Positions 8,225-18,015 are shown, counted from the stretch's first letter. The stretch: DNA of 64,000 nucleotides from Pseudomonadota bacterium (GCA_023400405.1 JAEXFD010000044.1:93799-157798), one strand, 5' to 3'. Translations and numbers: made by a program. Notes: generated from the letters alone by a model not told the origin.

Positions 8225-8252
8225 AGTCGCGGCAACGACCTAGCCGTCGCCG

Positions 8253-9401
8253 TCAAGCGCGGGCAGGGCGATCCAGCCGCGTCTCGGCGCCGTTGGCATA
8301 GATCGAGATGTCGAGCCCGCGCAACGCCGCGATCAGCGTGTCGAGATCGAGCAGGTCGAGGCAGGGGCGCGCGCCCGGCGCGATCCCTTCGCCGCGTGCG
8401 AGCTTCCGGGCGAGCAGGATCAGCGGAATGCACGGGATGTTCGGGCCATGCGCGGAGCGGGCGATGATGTGATAGCGATGTTCGAGTGGCGCTCCATCGA
8501 TGCCGGTGCCGCGCATCGTCATGTGGAAGCCGCTGCGGCCCGAGCCCAGCGGATCGAACCAGAAGGACAGGCGCAGCAGCCGCCCAGCATAGGGCGCAAG
8601 GCTGCGGATCAGGCGGAACCGGACCAGCCAGCTCAGCGCCCAGGTGCCGAGATGGAGCAGCTTGATCTCGTGCCCCGCGACGAAGCTGAGGTTCTCGAGC
8701 TCGGGATATCGCGCGGGGAACAGCGCGAGGTCCGGGATGTCGCAATAGCCGAACAGGCGGGTGCCGAGCTCGGGGTAGCGCCGCGCGCGCAGTCCCTGCC
8801 AGCCGAACACGCGGCGCTGACGCCCGCCGCGAAGCTGGGTGAAGGGTTGGCCGACATAGGAGAGGATCGCCGCGGCGGTGCCGAGCCCGCGATTGGTCTG
8901 CTGCGCGGCGCTGATGCCATATTCGACCCGGGCCAGCCGGGCGAAGCGCGGACGATAGGCGTCGAGGATCGCGGCGGTGAGGCAGGGGACGCTGCTCGCC
9001 CCCGCGATGACTGCGACGCCGGCCGCCTTGGCCTCGGCGTCGAGCGCCCCGATGGACGCGACGAAATCGCGCGCATCGGCAAGGTCGATATAATGCGCGC
9101 GGGCCGCGATCGCGGCGCGGGCGACGCGGTGATCCTGTGCCTGAAACGGGCCGGTCGTGTGGAGGACGATGTCCGGGGCGATCTCGGCGAGGCGCGCCGC
9201 CAGATCGCCACCGATGTCGAGCGCGACGCCTTCGGCCGGGTTTACTGCGCCCAGCCGCGCGGCCGCCGCATCGGCCTTGGCTTGCGAGCGTCCGCCAATC
9301 AGCAGCTGGATGTTCGTATCGCCGGCCAGCCGGCGCGCGACATAGCCGCCGAAATTGCCATAGCCGCCGATCACCAGCACCCGCGCTATCGCGCCAGACA
9401 A
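8253..9401 (-). CDS. Saccharopine dehydrogenase-like NAD(P)-binding protein
   Basis: A 382-residue protein with an N-terminal Rossmann fold: VLVIGGYGNFGGYVARRL carries the GxGxxG-type glycine motif at 12-17. Further saccharopine dehydrogenase-family features are HTTGPFQAQDHRVARAAI and YIDLADAR. The C-terminal half is variable and not diagnostic. Family members reduce or oxidise varied substrates (trans-acting enoyl reductases, amino acid dehydrogenases), so the reaction cannot be named. It is encoded next to the AT-rich orphan at 9429-9935 within the stretch separating sdhA from sdhB. Confidence 0.8.
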   Translation of the reverse strand: MSGAIARVLVIGGYGNFGGYVARRLAGDTNIQLLIGGRSQAKADAAAARLGAVNPAEGVALDIGGDLAARLAEIAPDIVLHTTGPFQAQDHRVARAAIAARAHYIDLADARDFVASIGALDAEAKAAGVAVIAGASSVPCLTAAILDAYRPRFARLARVEYGISAAQQTNRGLGTAAAILSYVGQPFTQLRGGRQRRVFGWQGLRARRYPELGTRLFGYCDIPDLALFPARYPELENLSFVAGHEIKLLHLGTWALSWLVRFRLIRSLAPYAGRLLRLSFWFDPLGSGRSGFHMTMRGTGIDGAPLEHRYHIIARSAHGPNIPCIPLILLARKLARGEGIAPGARPCLDLLDLDTLIAALRGLDISIYANGAETRLDRPARA

Positions 9402-9428
9402 ATGTCCAACCCCTCGTTATTCTTATGC

Positions 9429-9935
9429 TTAGAGGAACTCTTCCTCTAGCGACTCGATCATCTTGTTTAGAGCCTCGACTCTGCGCAATAGCACGCGGGC
9501 GCTATCCGCATCGATCGATCTGCCTCTTGTGAGAGCGCCGTTCAGAGCATTTTGTATATCGCGTCGAAGGTCCCTTTTCCCCCACGCGAGCTCTTGAAGA
9601 GACCGCCGCTGACGAAGCGATAGATCAAATCTCTCAAGATAGTCGAAATCCAAACGCTCCCGCAGTCGCTGGACTCTCCATTCCGCATCATTAAATTCGG
9701 GCAATATATACTGCACATCCTCCTCGGGCGGCATTCGACCATCCGCAAGTGTTCCGAGTATGCGAAGAGTTCCTCGTGGCGTGAAATAGATCCCCCGCAG
9801 AGCCTCTATAATGGGGCGGGCTGCGGCGCGATCCTCACGAGTCCCGCGTCCCGCTTCCGCTACCGCGTTAGCCAGGTTAAGTGCGCTAGTTGCGGCTTCT
9901 ATCGCTCCAGGTATAGTCACGCAAAAAGCTCCCAT
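9429..9935 (-). CDS. Orphan soluble protein, AT-rich, unknown function
   Basis: A 168-residue protein that I do not recognise. It is mostly helical and charged, with no signal peptide or membrane segment and a Glu-rich C-terminal helix (RVEALNKMIESLEEEFL). Base composition is clearly more AT-rich than in the neighbouring genes, and codons such as AGA, ATA and TTA are frequent. It sits 33 bases downstream of the sdhA stop on the same strand. Composition and lack of recognisable family suggest recent acquisition. The reading frame is the only long one through the AT-rich stretch, which supports it being coding. Confidence 0.6.
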   Translation of the reverse strand: MGAFCVTIPGAIEAATSALNLANAVAEAGRGTREDRAAARPIIEALRGIYFTPRGTLRILGTLADGRMPPEEDVQYILPEFNDAEWRVQRLRERLDFDYLERFDLSLRQRRSLQELAWGKRDLRRDIQNALNGALTRGRSIDADSARVLLRRVEALNKMIESLEEEFL

Positions 9936-9967
9936 TCATCGTGGGCATAACTATACCATATACTCTT

Positions 9968-11770
9968 CTAGTACACCCGCTTCTTCGGCTTGATGTATTC
10001 GATCTCGTCGGTGAGCGTGTAGTCGTGGACCGGGCGGTAATCGATCGCAGTGATTCCGCGCTTGCCGCCCCAGCCGTCGAAGGTGGCGACGGTGTGCTTC
10101 ATCCAATTGGCGTCGTCGCGCTCGGGGAAATCCTCGTGCATGTGCGCGCCGCGGCTTTCCTTGCGGTTCTCGGCCGATTTGATCGTCACCACCGCCTGGC
10201 CGATCAGATTGTCGAGCTCGAGGGTCTCGACCAGATCGGTGTTCCAGATCAGCGAACGGTCCTGGATGCCGACGTCCTGGAAGCTCTTATAGACTTCCTC
10301 CATGTGCGCGACGCCTTCGCTGAGCAGTGCGCTGTCGCGGAACACGGCGCAGTGGCGCTGCATCGTCTTCTGCATGTCGGCGCGGATCTGCGCGGTGGGC
10401 TTGGCGCCCTTGGCGTTGCGGAAATGGTCGAGCCGGGTGAGCGCCTGTTCTTCCGAACCCTTGGGCAGCTCGTCATGCTTGCCGTTCGGCTTGAGCAGCT
10501 CCTTGAGCCGCAGGCCGGTGGCGCGGCCGAACACGACCAGGTCGATCAGCGAGTTGGAGCCGAGGCGATTGGCGCCGTGCACCGACACGCAGGCCGCCTC
10601 GCCGACCGCGAACAGGCCGGGGACGACCGCGTCCGGATCGCCATCCTTCAGGTGGACGACTTCGCCGTGATAATTGGTCGGCACGCCGCCCATATTGTAA
10701 TGGACGGTGGGGACCACCGGCAGCGGCTGGCGGGTCAGATCGACGCCGGCGAAGATCTTGCCGGTCTCGGTGATGCCGGGCAGCCGCTCGTGCAGGATCT
10801 TCGGGTCGATATGGTTGAGGTGAAGGAAGATATGGTCCTTCTCCTTGCCCACGCCGCGGCCCTCGCGGATTTCCATCGCCATCGAGCGGGCGACGACGTC
10901 GCGGCTGGCGAGATCCTTCGCGCTCGGGGCATAGCGCTCCATGAAGCGTTCGCCTTCGGAATTGGTGAGGTAGCCGCCCTCGCCGCGCGCACCCTCGGTG
11001 ATCAGCACGCCGGCGCCGTAGATGCCGGTGGGGTGGAACTGGACGAACTCCATGTCCTGCAGCGCGATCCCCGCGCGCAGCGCCATGCCGTTGCCGTCGC
11101 CGGTGCAGGTATGTGCGGAAGTCGCCGACTGATAGACGCGGCCGCCGCCGCCCGTCGCCAGCACCACGGCGTGGCTGCGGAAGCGGTGGATGCTGCCGTC
11201 TTCCATGCAGAGCGCGATCACGCCCCGGCAGGCGCCGTTCTCCATGATCAGGTCGAGCGCGAAATATTCGACGTAGAAGTCCGCGTCGTACTTCAGGCTC
11301 TGCTGGTAGAGCGCATGGAGCATGGCATGGCCGGTGCGGTCCGCCGCGGCGCAGGTGCGCTGCACGGGCGGGCCTTCACCCATATTCTGCATATGGCCGC
11401 CAAACGGGCGCTGGTAGATCGTGCCATTGTCGTTGCGGCTGAACGGCACGCCGGCATGTTCGAGCTCGTACACCGCCTGCGGGGCCTCGCGGACCATGTA
11501 CTCGATCGCGTCCTGGTCGCCGAGCCAGTCGGAGCCCTTGACGGTATCGTACATGTGCCACGACCAATGGTCGGGCGTGTTGTTGCCCAGGCTCGCCGCG
11601 ATGCCGCCCTGGGCCGCTACGGTGTGTGAACGGGTGGGGAAGACCTTGGTGATGCAGGCGGTGCGCAGCCCGGCTTCGGCGCAGCCCATCGTCGCGCGCA
11701 GGCCCGAACCGCCGGCGCCGACGATCACGGCGTCATAGCTATGGTCGATGATCTTGTAGGCAGCAGGCAT
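9968..11770 (-). CDS. sdhA: Succinate dehydrogenase flavoprotein subunit SdhA
   Basis: Catalytic subunit of complex II (succinate to fumarate), 600 residues, full length. The FAD dinucleotide motif is [12 protein letters not shown] (16-27). His49 in [11 protein letters not shown] is the expected covalent flavin attachment site. Further conserved segments are the FAD-contact loop [11 protein letters not shown] and the active-site segment [11 protein letters not shown]. Its ATG overlaps the sdhD stop by one base. The operon is sdhC-sdhD-sdhA, and sdhB is displaced about 6 kb downstream. Confidence 0.98.
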   Translation of the reverse strand: MPAAYKIIDHSYDAVIVGAGGSGLRATMGCAEAGLRTACITKVFPTRSHTVAAQGGIAASLGNNTPDHWSWHMYDTVKGSDWLGDQDAIEYMVREAPQAVYELEHAGVPFSRNDNGTIYQRPFGGHMQNMGEGPPVQRTCAAADRTGHAMLHALYQQSLKYDADFYVEYFALDLIMENGACRGVIALCMEDGSIHRFRSHAVVLATGGGGRVYQSATSAHTCTGDGNGMALRAGIALQDMEFVQFHPTGIYGAGVLITEGARGEGGYLTNSEGERFMERYAPSAKDLASRDVVARSMAMEIREGRGVGKEKDHIFLHLNHIDPKILHERLPGITETGKIFAGVDLTRQPLPVVPTVHYNMGGVPTNYHGEVVHLKDGDPDAVVPGLFAVGEAACVSVHGANRLGSNSLIDLVVFGRATGLRLKELLKPNGKHDELPKGSEEQALTRLDHFRNAKGAKPTAQIRADMQKTMQRHCAVFRDSALLSEGVAHMEEVYKSFQDVGIQDRSLIWNTDLVETLELDNLIGQAVVTIKSAENRKESRGAHMHEDFPERDDANWMKHTVATFDGWGGKRGITAIDYRPVHDYTLTDEIEYIKPKKRVY

Positions 11771-12159
11771 CAGAGCGCGGCTCCCGCCGTGAAGGCGACC
11801 TTGAGGATCGAGAAGATCGCCGTCGCACCCGCCGCGATCGTGAAGAAATTGATCAGCACGAGGAGGACGACGCGGGTTTCGTCATGCTGATAGTCCTCGA
11901 TCACCACCTGCAGGCCGAGGCGGAAATGATAGAAGACACTGGTGACGAGCAGGACCAGCGGCACCGCCACGGTCGTCTGGCTCATCCAGCCGCGGATCGT
12001 CTCGTAATCATGCGCGGGGAGCAGCGCCATGCTGGCGACGAACCACAGCATCAGGATCAGGTTCGATCCCGCGGTGAGCCGCTGGTGCCACCAATGATGC
12101 GTGCCCTCATGGGCCGAGCCCAGGCCGCGGACGCGGCCGACGCTGGTGCCGTTACCCAT
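11770..12159 (-). CDS. sdhD: Succinate dehydrogenase membrane anchor subunit SdhD
   Basis: A 129-residue anchor with three membrane helices ([54 protein letters not shown]). It helps bind heme b and quinone. The alphaproteobacterial SdhD signature [17 protein letters not shown] lies at the N-terminus and [14 protein letters not shown] in the middle. It overlaps sdhC by 8 bases and sdhA by one base, so the three genes are translationally coupled. Confidence 0.93.
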   Translation of the reverse strand: MGNGTSVGRVRGLGSAHEGTHHWWHQRLTAGSNLILMLWFVASMALLPAHDYETIRGWMSQTTVAVPLVLLVTSVFYHFRLGLQVVIEDYQHDETRVVLLVLINFFTIAAGATAIFSILKVAFTAGAAL

Positions 12160-12574
12160 TGCTCTTCTCCAGCAGGAACACCCAGAAGGCCGCGGTCGCG
12201 ACCAGCGAGACGACGAAGGTCAGATAGGCAGTGGTCTTGTTGCCCTTGAGCTCGAAATTGGCGCCCTGATCGAGGAACAGGTGGCGCGTGCCCGAGGCGA
12301 GATGCTGGAAGAACACCAGCGTCAGGCCGATGCCGATCACATAGCCCGCGATGTTGGGCTCGCCCGATTTCAGCGTGAACAGGTCCATGAATGCGCCATA
12401 GGCGGCGGGACCCGAAGCGAGCGCGACCAGCCAGGCGACGAACAGGAGCGTGCCGACCGTGGCCATCCCGGTGCCGGTGGCGCGATGGAGGATCGAGACC
12501 GCCATGCCCGGCCCCCATTTCCAGATCGAGAGATGCGGCGACAGCGGTCGCGCTTCGTTGCGCACATTGGCCAA
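12152..12574 (-). CDS. sdhC: Succinate dehydrogenase cytochrome b556 subunit SdhC
   Basis: A 140-residue heme-anchor subunit with three membrane helices. The conserved quinone-site segment RPLSPHLSIWKW is at the N-terminus and SILHRATGTGMA follows. HLASGTRHLFLDQG contains the predicted heme-ligand His. It is the first gene of sdhCDA. Its promoter must lie in 12575-12741, shared with the divergent chemoreceptor gene. Confidence 0.95.
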   Translation of the reverse strand: MANVRNEARPLSPHLSIWKWGPGMAVSILHRATGTGMATVGTLLFVAWLVALASGPAAYGAFMDLFTLKSGEPNIAGYVIGIGLTLVFFQHLASGTRHLFLDQGANFELKGNKTTAYLTFVVSLVATAAFWVFLLEKSNG

Positions 12575-12658
12575 GGGTCAGCTTTCCTTTCCGATCGGTG
12601 CCGTCTCCTTAGTCCGGGCAACGCCGGATGCAAGGCCGATGCGAAGGCCGCCACGTGG

Positions 12659-12674
12659 CTAACTCCGTCTTAAC
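12659..12674 (+). promoter_or_regulatory. CtrA-like site (CTAA-N7-TTAAC)
   Basis: CTAACTCCGTCTTAAC matches the alphaproteobacterial CtrA consensus TTAA-N7-TTAAC with one mismatch. It is about 70 bases upstream of the first chemoreceptor GTG. CtrA often controls motility and chemotaxis genes in this class. Short motif, so chance occurrence is possible. Confidence 0.4.
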
Positions 12675-12741
12675 GGATTGGACGGCATATCCTCGGGCCA
12701 GCGGCCGGGCGTCCCGCGGTCGCAGTCAGGGGACCGATTTC

Positions 12742-14112
12742 GTGAGCATTGCCGTTTCGCCCAAGGATCTGCCGGCACCGGGCACCATGGCCGCCCGCAT
12801 CGGCGTGCGCGCGCGCCTCCGCATCTTCGATTTCGACGGATCGCTGGTCGCGTCGAGTCGCGAGGCGTGGGAAGCGCTCGAGCCCGAGATCCACGCAGTC
12901 TCCGAAGCCTATTGGCAGCAATGGCTGCGCTGTTTCGCCGATGAGCGCAACTGGGCGCCCGACGATACGCAGAAGATGATCGACGTCGGCGTCGTCTTCC
13001 TCAAGAACCGGTTCCTCGACACGCAAGGGCACGCCTGGATCGAATCGATCGAGCGTTCGGTCGCCGCAGCCTATACGAACGACGTGCCGCCGATGGCGCT
13101 GCTGTCGATGATCAGCGCGAGCGACCGGGCGGCGCTGCAGGTGATGATCCGCCGCATCGGGGCGGCCGATCCGCGGCTCGCCGGGCTGGTCGATACGCTG
13201 ATGCGGCTCTCGGCGCTCGAAGGCGACATCACCGTCGAAATCTACAACATGTATCGCGAGCACAGCGCCCAGGCGGCCCGCGACCGTCTCGCCGCCGAAT
13301 TCCGCGATTCGATCGGCACCACGGTCGAGCGCGCCTCGCGCGAAGGCGATCAGCTGCGGGTCCAGGCAGTGCACACATCGGCATCGGCGCGGGGCATGCT
13401 CGGCAAGGCGAGCGAAGTCGCCGCGGCGGCGGAACAGTCGGCGGTGGCGATGCGCGAAGCGGCACAGACTGCCGCCGGGCTGATCCGCGCGATCGAGGAT
13501 GCGCGCAGCGAAGTCGAGGCGGCGGCGGGGATCGCGACGCGCGCCTCCAGCCAGGCGAGCGAAGCGGTGGGGATGAGCGAGGCGCTCAGCGACCACGCCA
13601 AGTCGATCGAATCGATCCTGGGCCTGATCCGCGACATTGCCGGCCAGACCAACCTGCTCGCGCTCAACGCGACGATCGAGGCCGCGCGCGCCGGCGATGC
13701 CGGGCGCGGCTTCGCGGTGGTGGCGCAGGAAGTGAAGAGCCTCGCCAACCAGACCGCGCGGGCGACCGACGACATCGCATCGAAGATCGCCGCGATCCAG
13801 TCGGCGACGCGCTCGACCGTCGAGACCAACGCCTCGATCCGCGCAACGGTCAGCGAAGTGCAGGAGAGCGCCAACCGCATCCGGACCGCAATGGAAGTCC
13901 AGGCGCAGACGGTGACGGCGATCACCGCCGCGGTCGACGAGACCGCGCTTGCCGCCGATTCGATGTCGGCGACGATCGGCGCGATCCGCGAGGATACCGA
14001 AGCCGTGGCGAGCGAGATCGACCGGGTCGGCCAGGGCTTCGCCGCGCTCGACAGCCAATTGGGCAATCTCAAGGGCAGCGCCGGCGATTTCGTCGCCAAA
14101 GTCGCGGCCTGA
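12742..14112 (+). CDS. Soluble methyl-accepting chemotaxis protein with globin-sensor-like N-terminus (copy 1)
   Basis: A 456-residue cytosolic chemoreceptor with no membrane segment or HAMP domain. The N-terminal helical region (about 40-195) resembles protoglobin (globin-coupled sensor) domains. The MCP signalling domain follows, with its hairpin tip [21 protein letters not shown]. At the place where the proximal heme His is expected (five residues before the Val of DVPP) there is Ala. The GTG start at 12742 is chosen because AGGGGA precedes it. Its C-terminal coding half is almost identical to that of the next gene. Confidence 0.85.
   Translation: MSIAVSPKDLPAPGTMAARIGVRARLRIFDFDGSLVASSREAWEALEPEIHAVSEAYWQQWLRCFADERNWAPDDTQKMIDVGVVFLKNRFLDTQGHAWIESIERSVAAAYTNDVPPMALLSMISASDRAALQVMIRRIGAADPRLAGLVDTLMRLSALEGDITVEIYNMYREHSAQAARDRLAAEFRDSIGTTVERASREGDQLRVQAVHTSASARGMLGKASEVAAAAEQSAVAMREAAQTAAGLIRAIEDARSEVEAAAGIATRASSQASEAVGMSEALSDHAKSIESILGLIRDIAGQTNLLALNATIEAARAGDAGRGFAVVAQEVKSLANQTARATDDIASKIAAIQSATRSTVETNASIRATVSEVQESANRIRTAMEVQAQTVTAITAAVDETALAADSMSATIGAIREDTEAVASEIDRVGQGFAALDSQLGNLKGSAGDFVAKVAA
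13381..14003 (+). repeat. Direct repeat copy 1 (MCP signalling domain)
   Basis: This 623-base segment is repeated at 14767-15389 with a constant offset of 1386 bases and no indels; differences are scattered single bases, mostly silent. It encodes the signalling domains of the two tandem chemoreceptors. Confidence 0.9.
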
Positions 14113-14130
14113 GCGAGAAGGGGCGGGGGC

Positions 14131-15495
14131 ATGGTCGGGACACGCGAACCGGGACGGTGGAGCGGCGGCACGCGGACGGTCGACGAGCATCGCCGCGACT
14201 ATGATTGGGACGGCGCCGTCAGCCCGGCCTGCCGCGAGATCGCGGTGCTGATCGGCGGCCGCCAGCGCGAGATCGCCGAGGCCTTTTGGGCACATTTCAA
14301 GGCGCTGCCCGCCAGCGCGCCGATGCACGCGATCCTCGCCGATCCGCGGCGCTACGAGGAGCAGATCGCCCGCGGCACGCGCTACGGCACGCTCAAGTTC
14401 GAACAGCCATTCAGCGAGACCTGGGTCGAGATGGTCTGCGGCTATGCCGCCGAGACCTATGCCGCCGGCATCCCGCTGCCCGCAGTGATCAGCGCCTTTG
14501 CTTTCGCGCATAGCCAGACGATGCGCGTGCTGCGCGAAGCGCTTCCCGACGATGCCGAGCGGCTCGGCCGGCTCTGCGACGTGGTCCAGCGGCTCGCCAT
14601 GGCCGAGGCCGACCTGATGGCCGGCCATCTCGGCGCGCGCGACGCCGTCCATGCAGAAGCGGCGCGGCGCGACCGCTCGCAGCAGTTCAGGGCGAGCATC
14701 GCCGAATCGATCGGCGATGCGACCGGCCTCGCCAATCGGATCAGCGTCCAGGCGCGCGGTGCTTCTGCATCGGCGCGCGGGATGCTCGGCAAGGCGAGCG
14801 AAGTCGCCGCGGCGGCCGAGCAGTCGGCGGTGGCGATGCGCGAGGCGGCGATGACTGCAGCGGGCCTCATTCGCGCGATCGAGGATGCGCGCAGCGAAGT
14901 CGAGGCGGCGGCGGGGATCGCGACGCGGGCGTCGAGCCAGGCGAGCGAAGCGGTGGGGATGAGCGAGGCGCTATCCGACCACGCCAAGTCGATCGAATCG
15001 ATCCTGGGCCTGATCCGCGACATTGCCGGCCAGACCAACCTGCTCGCGCTCAACGCGACGATCGAAGCGGCGCGCGCCGGCGATGCCGGGCGCGGCTTCG
15101 CCGTGGTCGCGCAGGAAGTGAAGAGCCTCGCCAACCAGACCGCGCGGGCGACCGACGACATCGCCTCGAAGATCGCCGCGATCCAGTCGGCGACGCGCTC
15201 GACGGTGGAGACCAACGCCTCGATCCGCTCGACGGTCAGCGAAGTGCAGGAAAGCGCCAACCGCATCCGCTCCGCGATGGAGGTCCAGGCACAGACCGTC
15301 ACCGCAATTACCGCGGCGGTCGACGAAACCGCGCTCGCCGCGGATTCGATGTCGGCGACGATCGGCGCGATCCGCGAGGACACCAAATCGGTGACGCACG
15401 AGATCGACACGCTCCAGGGCGACATCACCGAAGTCGATGCCCGGCTGAAGCGGCTGCGCGACGCGGCGGACGATTTCTCGTCGGTGGCGGCCTGA
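14131..15495 (+). CDS. Soluble methyl-accepting chemotaxis protein with globin-sensor-like N-terminus (copy 2)
   Basis: A 454-residue soluble chemoreceptor beginning 18 bases after copy 1. The N-terminal domain differs strongly from copy 1 but has the same helical plan and a clearer protoglobin pattern, [21 protein letters not shown]. Globin-coupled sensors have His where this protein has Thr (AAET). From residue 213 on, the sequence is nearly the same as copy 1, including the [19 protein letters not shown] tip. The pair probably forms mixed signalling arrays with different inputs. The start ATG at 14131 follows GGGGCGGGGGC. Confidence 0.85.
   Translation: MVGTREPGRWSGGTRTVDEHRRDYDWDGAVSPACREIAVLIGGRQREIAEAFWAHFKALPASAPMHAILADPRRYEEQIARGTRYGTLKFEQPFSETWVEMVCGYAAETYAAGIPLPAVISAFAFAHSQTMRVLREALPDDAERLGRLCDVVQRLAMAEADLMAGHLGARDAVHAEAARRDRSQQFRASIAESIGDATGLANRISVQARGASASARGMLGKASEVAAAAEQSAVAMREAAMTAAGLIRAIEDARSEVEAAAGIATRASSQASEAVGMSEALSDHAKSIESILGLIRDIAGQTNLLALNATIEAARAGDAGRGFAVVAQEVKSLANQTARATDDIASKIAAIQSATRSTVETNASIRSTVSEVQESANRIRSAMEVQAQTVTAITAAVDETALAADSMSATIGAIREDTKSVTHEIDTLQGDITEVDARLKRLRDAADDFSSVAA
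14767..15389 (+). repeat. Direct repeat copy 2 (MCP signalling domain)
   Basis: Second copy of the 623-base segment at 13381-14003. The uniform spacing and very low divergence compared with the unrelated flanking N-terminal regions indicate recent duplication or ongoing gene conversion. Confidence 0.9.
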
Positions 15496-15517
15496 CGCAA
15501 AACTGATATGGGGGGCC

Positions 15518-16219
15518 ATGCCCACCCATATCCTCCTCACCGGCGCGAGCCGCGGCATCGGTGCCGCGATCGCCGCGCGGCTCAAGCATGACGACGTCCG
15601 GCTGATCGGCCAGGGCACGTCCAGCGGCCTGCCCGCCGATTTCTCCGATCCCGAGGCGCCGCAGCATCTGTGGCTGCGCGCGCTCGACGCGCTCGACGGC
15701 CGGATCGACGTGCTGATCAACAATGCCGGCGTGTTCGAAAGCAACCCGATCGACATCGAGCATGGCGACTGGGTGGCGAATTGGGAGCGGACGATGCGCG
15801 TCAACCTGACCGCCGCCGCGGAACTCAGCCGGCTCGCGATCCTCCACTGGCAGGCCGAAGGCCGACCGGGCCGGATCGTCAACATGGCGAGCCGCGCCGC
15901 CTATCGCGGCGACAGCCCGGCACACTGGCATTATGCCGCGTCCAAGGCAGGCATGGTCGGCATGACCAAGTCGATCGCGCGCGGCTATGCCAGCCAGGGC
16001 ATCCTCGCCTTCGCGATCTGCCCCGGCTTCACCATGACCGGCATGGCCGACGAGTATCTCGCCAGCCGCGGCGGCGACAAGCTGCTCGCCGACATCCCGC
16101 TCGGCCGGGTGGCCGATACCGAGGAAGTGGCGACGCTCGCCCGCTTCTGCGCACTGGAGGCCCCACCCTCGATGACCGGCGCGGTGCTGGACATCAACGG
16201 CGCGAGCTACGTCCGCTGA
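15518..16219 (+). CDS. SDR-family oxidoreductase
   Basis: A 233-residue classical SDR. TGASRGIG (8-15) binds NAD(P), NNAG is at 68-71, and catalytic Ser125, Tyr139 and Lys143 (HYAASK) are present. The C-terminus is LDINGASYVR, a typical SDR ending. The gene overlaps prmA by one base (TGATG), so the two are translationally coupled, although no metabolic link is evident. The substrate is unknown. Confidence 0.9.
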   Translation: MPTHILLTGASRGIGAAIAARLKHDDVRLIGQGTSSGLPADFSDPEAPQHLWLRALDALDGRIDVLINNAGVFESNPIDIEHGDWVANWERTMRVNLTAAAELSRLAILHWQAEGRPGRIVNMASRAAYRGDSPAHWHYAASKAGMVGMTKSIARGYASQGILAFAICPGFTMTGMADEYLASRGGDKLLADIPLGRVADTEEVATLARFCALEAPPSMTGAVLDINGASYVR

Positions 16220-17193
16220 TGGCGAGCTGGAAGCTCACGCTGCCCTGCACGCGCGCCGAGGCGGAGGCGATCGAAGCGGATGCGCTCGGCGATCTCGGCA
16301 TCGATCCGGCGCCGGTGCTGCTGACCAGCGAGCGGATCCCGGACGATCCCGAAAGCTGGCAGCTCGAAGCGTTCTTCGAGGACAAGCCCGATCGCGCCAC
16401 GCTCGCCGCGGTCAAGGCTTTGGTGCCGAGTGCCGCCGGCGCGCGCGCGACGGCCGAACCGCTTCCCGAGGAGGATTGGGTGGCGCTCAGCCAGGCGGGG
16501 ATCGAGCCCGTCCACGCCGCGCGCTTCTACGTCCACACCGCGCACAACAAGGGTGAGGTCCCGGCGGGTGCCAAGGTGTTCCGGATCGATGCCGGCCTCG
16601 CCTTCGGCACCGGCACGCATGAGACCACCTCAGGTTGCCTGGTCGCGCTCGACCGGCTGAAGCGCGAGGGGAAGCGCTTTGCCAACCTGCTCGATCTCGG
16701 CACCGGGACCGGGCTGCTCGCCTTCGCCGCGCTGCACCTGTGGCCGCTCGCCTATGCCACCGCTTCGGACATCGACGCTCGCGCCGTGGACGTGACAGCG
16801 GACAATGCCGATCTCAACGGCGTCCGGCTCGGCGGGCAGCGGGGCGAACTCGCGCTCGCGGCGGCGCCCGGGCTCGAACATCCGCTGCTGATCGGCCGCG
16901 CGCGCTATGACCTGGTCATCGCCAATATCCTGGCCGGGCCGCTGATCGAGCTCGCGCCGAGCATCGGCCTGGTGCTGGCCGAGGGAGGGACGCTGATCCT
17001 CGCCGGGCTGCTTGCCGGCCAGGCCGAGACGGTCGCCCAGGCCTATCGCCGCCAGGGATTGCGGCTGGTGCGGCGCGAGGATCGCGGCGATTGGCCGACG
17101 CTGACGCTGGTCAAGCGCCCGCGCTATGGCGCCGATCGCGTCGCCCGGCTCAGCCGCGGGCGCGGCGAAGCGCCCGGCTTCGGGAGCTGGTAA
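16219..17193 (+). CDS. prmA: Ribosomal protein L11 methyltransferase PrmA
   Basis: S-adenosylmethionine-dependent methyltransferase that modifies ribosomal protein L11; 324 residues. Visible motifs are the family signature GLAFGTGTHETT, the SAM-binding motif LLDLGTGTGLLAFAA, an acidic residue in SDIDARAV and the catalytic-site loop VIANILAGPLIELAP. The start ATG 16219 overlaps the upstream SDR stop; it gives MASWKLTLPCTRAEAEAIE, a normal PrmA N-terminus. It ends three bases before the convergent EAL gene's stop. Confidence 0.95.
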   Translation: MASWKLTLPCTRAEAEAIEADALGDLGIDPAPVLLTSERIPDDPESWQLEAFFEDKPDRATLAAVKALVPSAAGARATAEPLPEEDWVALSQAGIEPVHAARFYVHTAHNKGEVPAGAKVFRIDAGLAFGTGTHETTSGCLVALDRLKREGKRFANLLDLGTGTGLLAFAALHLWPLAYATASDIDARAVDVTADNADLNGVRLGGQRGELALAAAPGLEHPLLIGRARYDLVIANILAGPLIELAPSIGLVLAEGGTLILAGLLAGQAETVAQAYRRQGLRLVRREDRGDWPTLTLVKRPRYGADRVARLSRGRGEAPGFGSW

Positions 17194-17196
17194 GCG

Positions 17197-18015
17197 TCAA
17201 TTGATCCAGCCGCACGCCGTCGCCGCGACCGGTGCGGCGGGGCGATGATGAGGAGCCAGGCGGCGATGTTGCGGCGTGCCGCCGCGCGGTTCGCGCCGGG
17301 CGATCGACGCGGGGGCGAGCGGCTGAACCCTTGCCGGCGCGATCCAGTCGCCCTGGATGTGGCGGATGCCCATCGTGCAGAGCATGGCCAGGTCGTCACG
17401 GCTGGCGATGCCATTCGCGACCAGCGTGACGCCCATGTTGCGCGCCAGCCGCACCACGCCCTCGATCATCACGCGGCGGGCCGTGCTCGCCGCGACGTTG
17501 CCGACCAGCGCCGTGTCGAGCTTGAGGAAGCGCGGCGTGAAGCGGCCGAGCAACCGGATCGCGAGCGGCCCCACGGCGAAGCGGTCGAAGGCGATGGCGA
17601 GCCCGCGATCGACGCAGGCCTCCGCCAGGGCCGCAACGCGGCACAGGTCGCCGCGCTCATCGGCATTGATCTCGACGACGATTCGATCGATCGGGAAGCG
17701 ATGGGCGAGGGCGGCGCGGAAGAGATGCGCGACCAGCGGCTCGGGATCGCTGCCGGCCGCGCCGAGCGGAAGCGCGAACATGGCGTCGCCCCGGGCCAGG
17801 CCCATGGCCGCCGCCACTTCGATCGAGCGGGCGATACGGAGCGCTTCGAGCGCCGGGCGCTGCTCGGGCGGCAGCGCCGCGGCGAGCTGGGCGAAGCTGC
17901 GCCCGCCCGGCGTGGCCGCAATTGCCGCCCATGCGAAGGGCTGGCCGGTCAGCGTGGCAACGATCGGCTGGAACGAAATGCGGAGTGGCGGTTCGGACGC
18001 GGGCAGGACGGTCAT
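17197..18015 (-). CDS. Degenerate EAL-domain protein (probably not a phosphodiesterase)
   Basis: A 272-residue protein with the overall EAL-domain layout but altered catalytic motifs. The EAL triplet is replaced in QPFAWAAIAA, the usual ELTE by VEINADE, DDFG-TG by DRFAVG and EGVE by ANGIAS; only LKLDTALVGN keeps the KxD core. The metal ligands needed for c-di-GMP hydrolysis are therefore missing. Such proteins can act as nucleotide-binding or protein-binding regulators. The C-terminal 40 residues are Arg/Pro/His-rich and unstructured. Upstream bases contain TTAACCAT, a CtrA-type motif. Confidence 0.8.
   Translation of the reverse strand: MTVLPASEPPLRISFQPIVATLTGQPFAWAAIAATPGGRSFAQLAAALPPEQRPALEALRIARSIEVAAAMGLARGDAMFALPLGAAGSDPEPLVAHLFRAALAHRFPIDRIVVEINADERGDLCRVAALAEACVDRGLAIAFDRFAVGPLAIRLLGRFTPRFLKLDTALVGNVAASTARRVMIEGVVRLARNMGVTLVANGIASRDDLAMLCTMGIRHIQGDWIAPARVQPLAPASIARREPRGGTPQHRRLAPHHRPAAPVAATACGWIN

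Noticed and set aside
9941..11629. Open frame of 562 codons antisense to sdhA
   Set aside because: It is a shadow of sdhA; its product shows no domain and no ribosome site is visible.
12670..14652. Open frame of 660 codons antisense to the chemoreceptor pair
   Set aside because: It is a shadow of the two chemoreceptor genes, whose products have clear MCP motifs.
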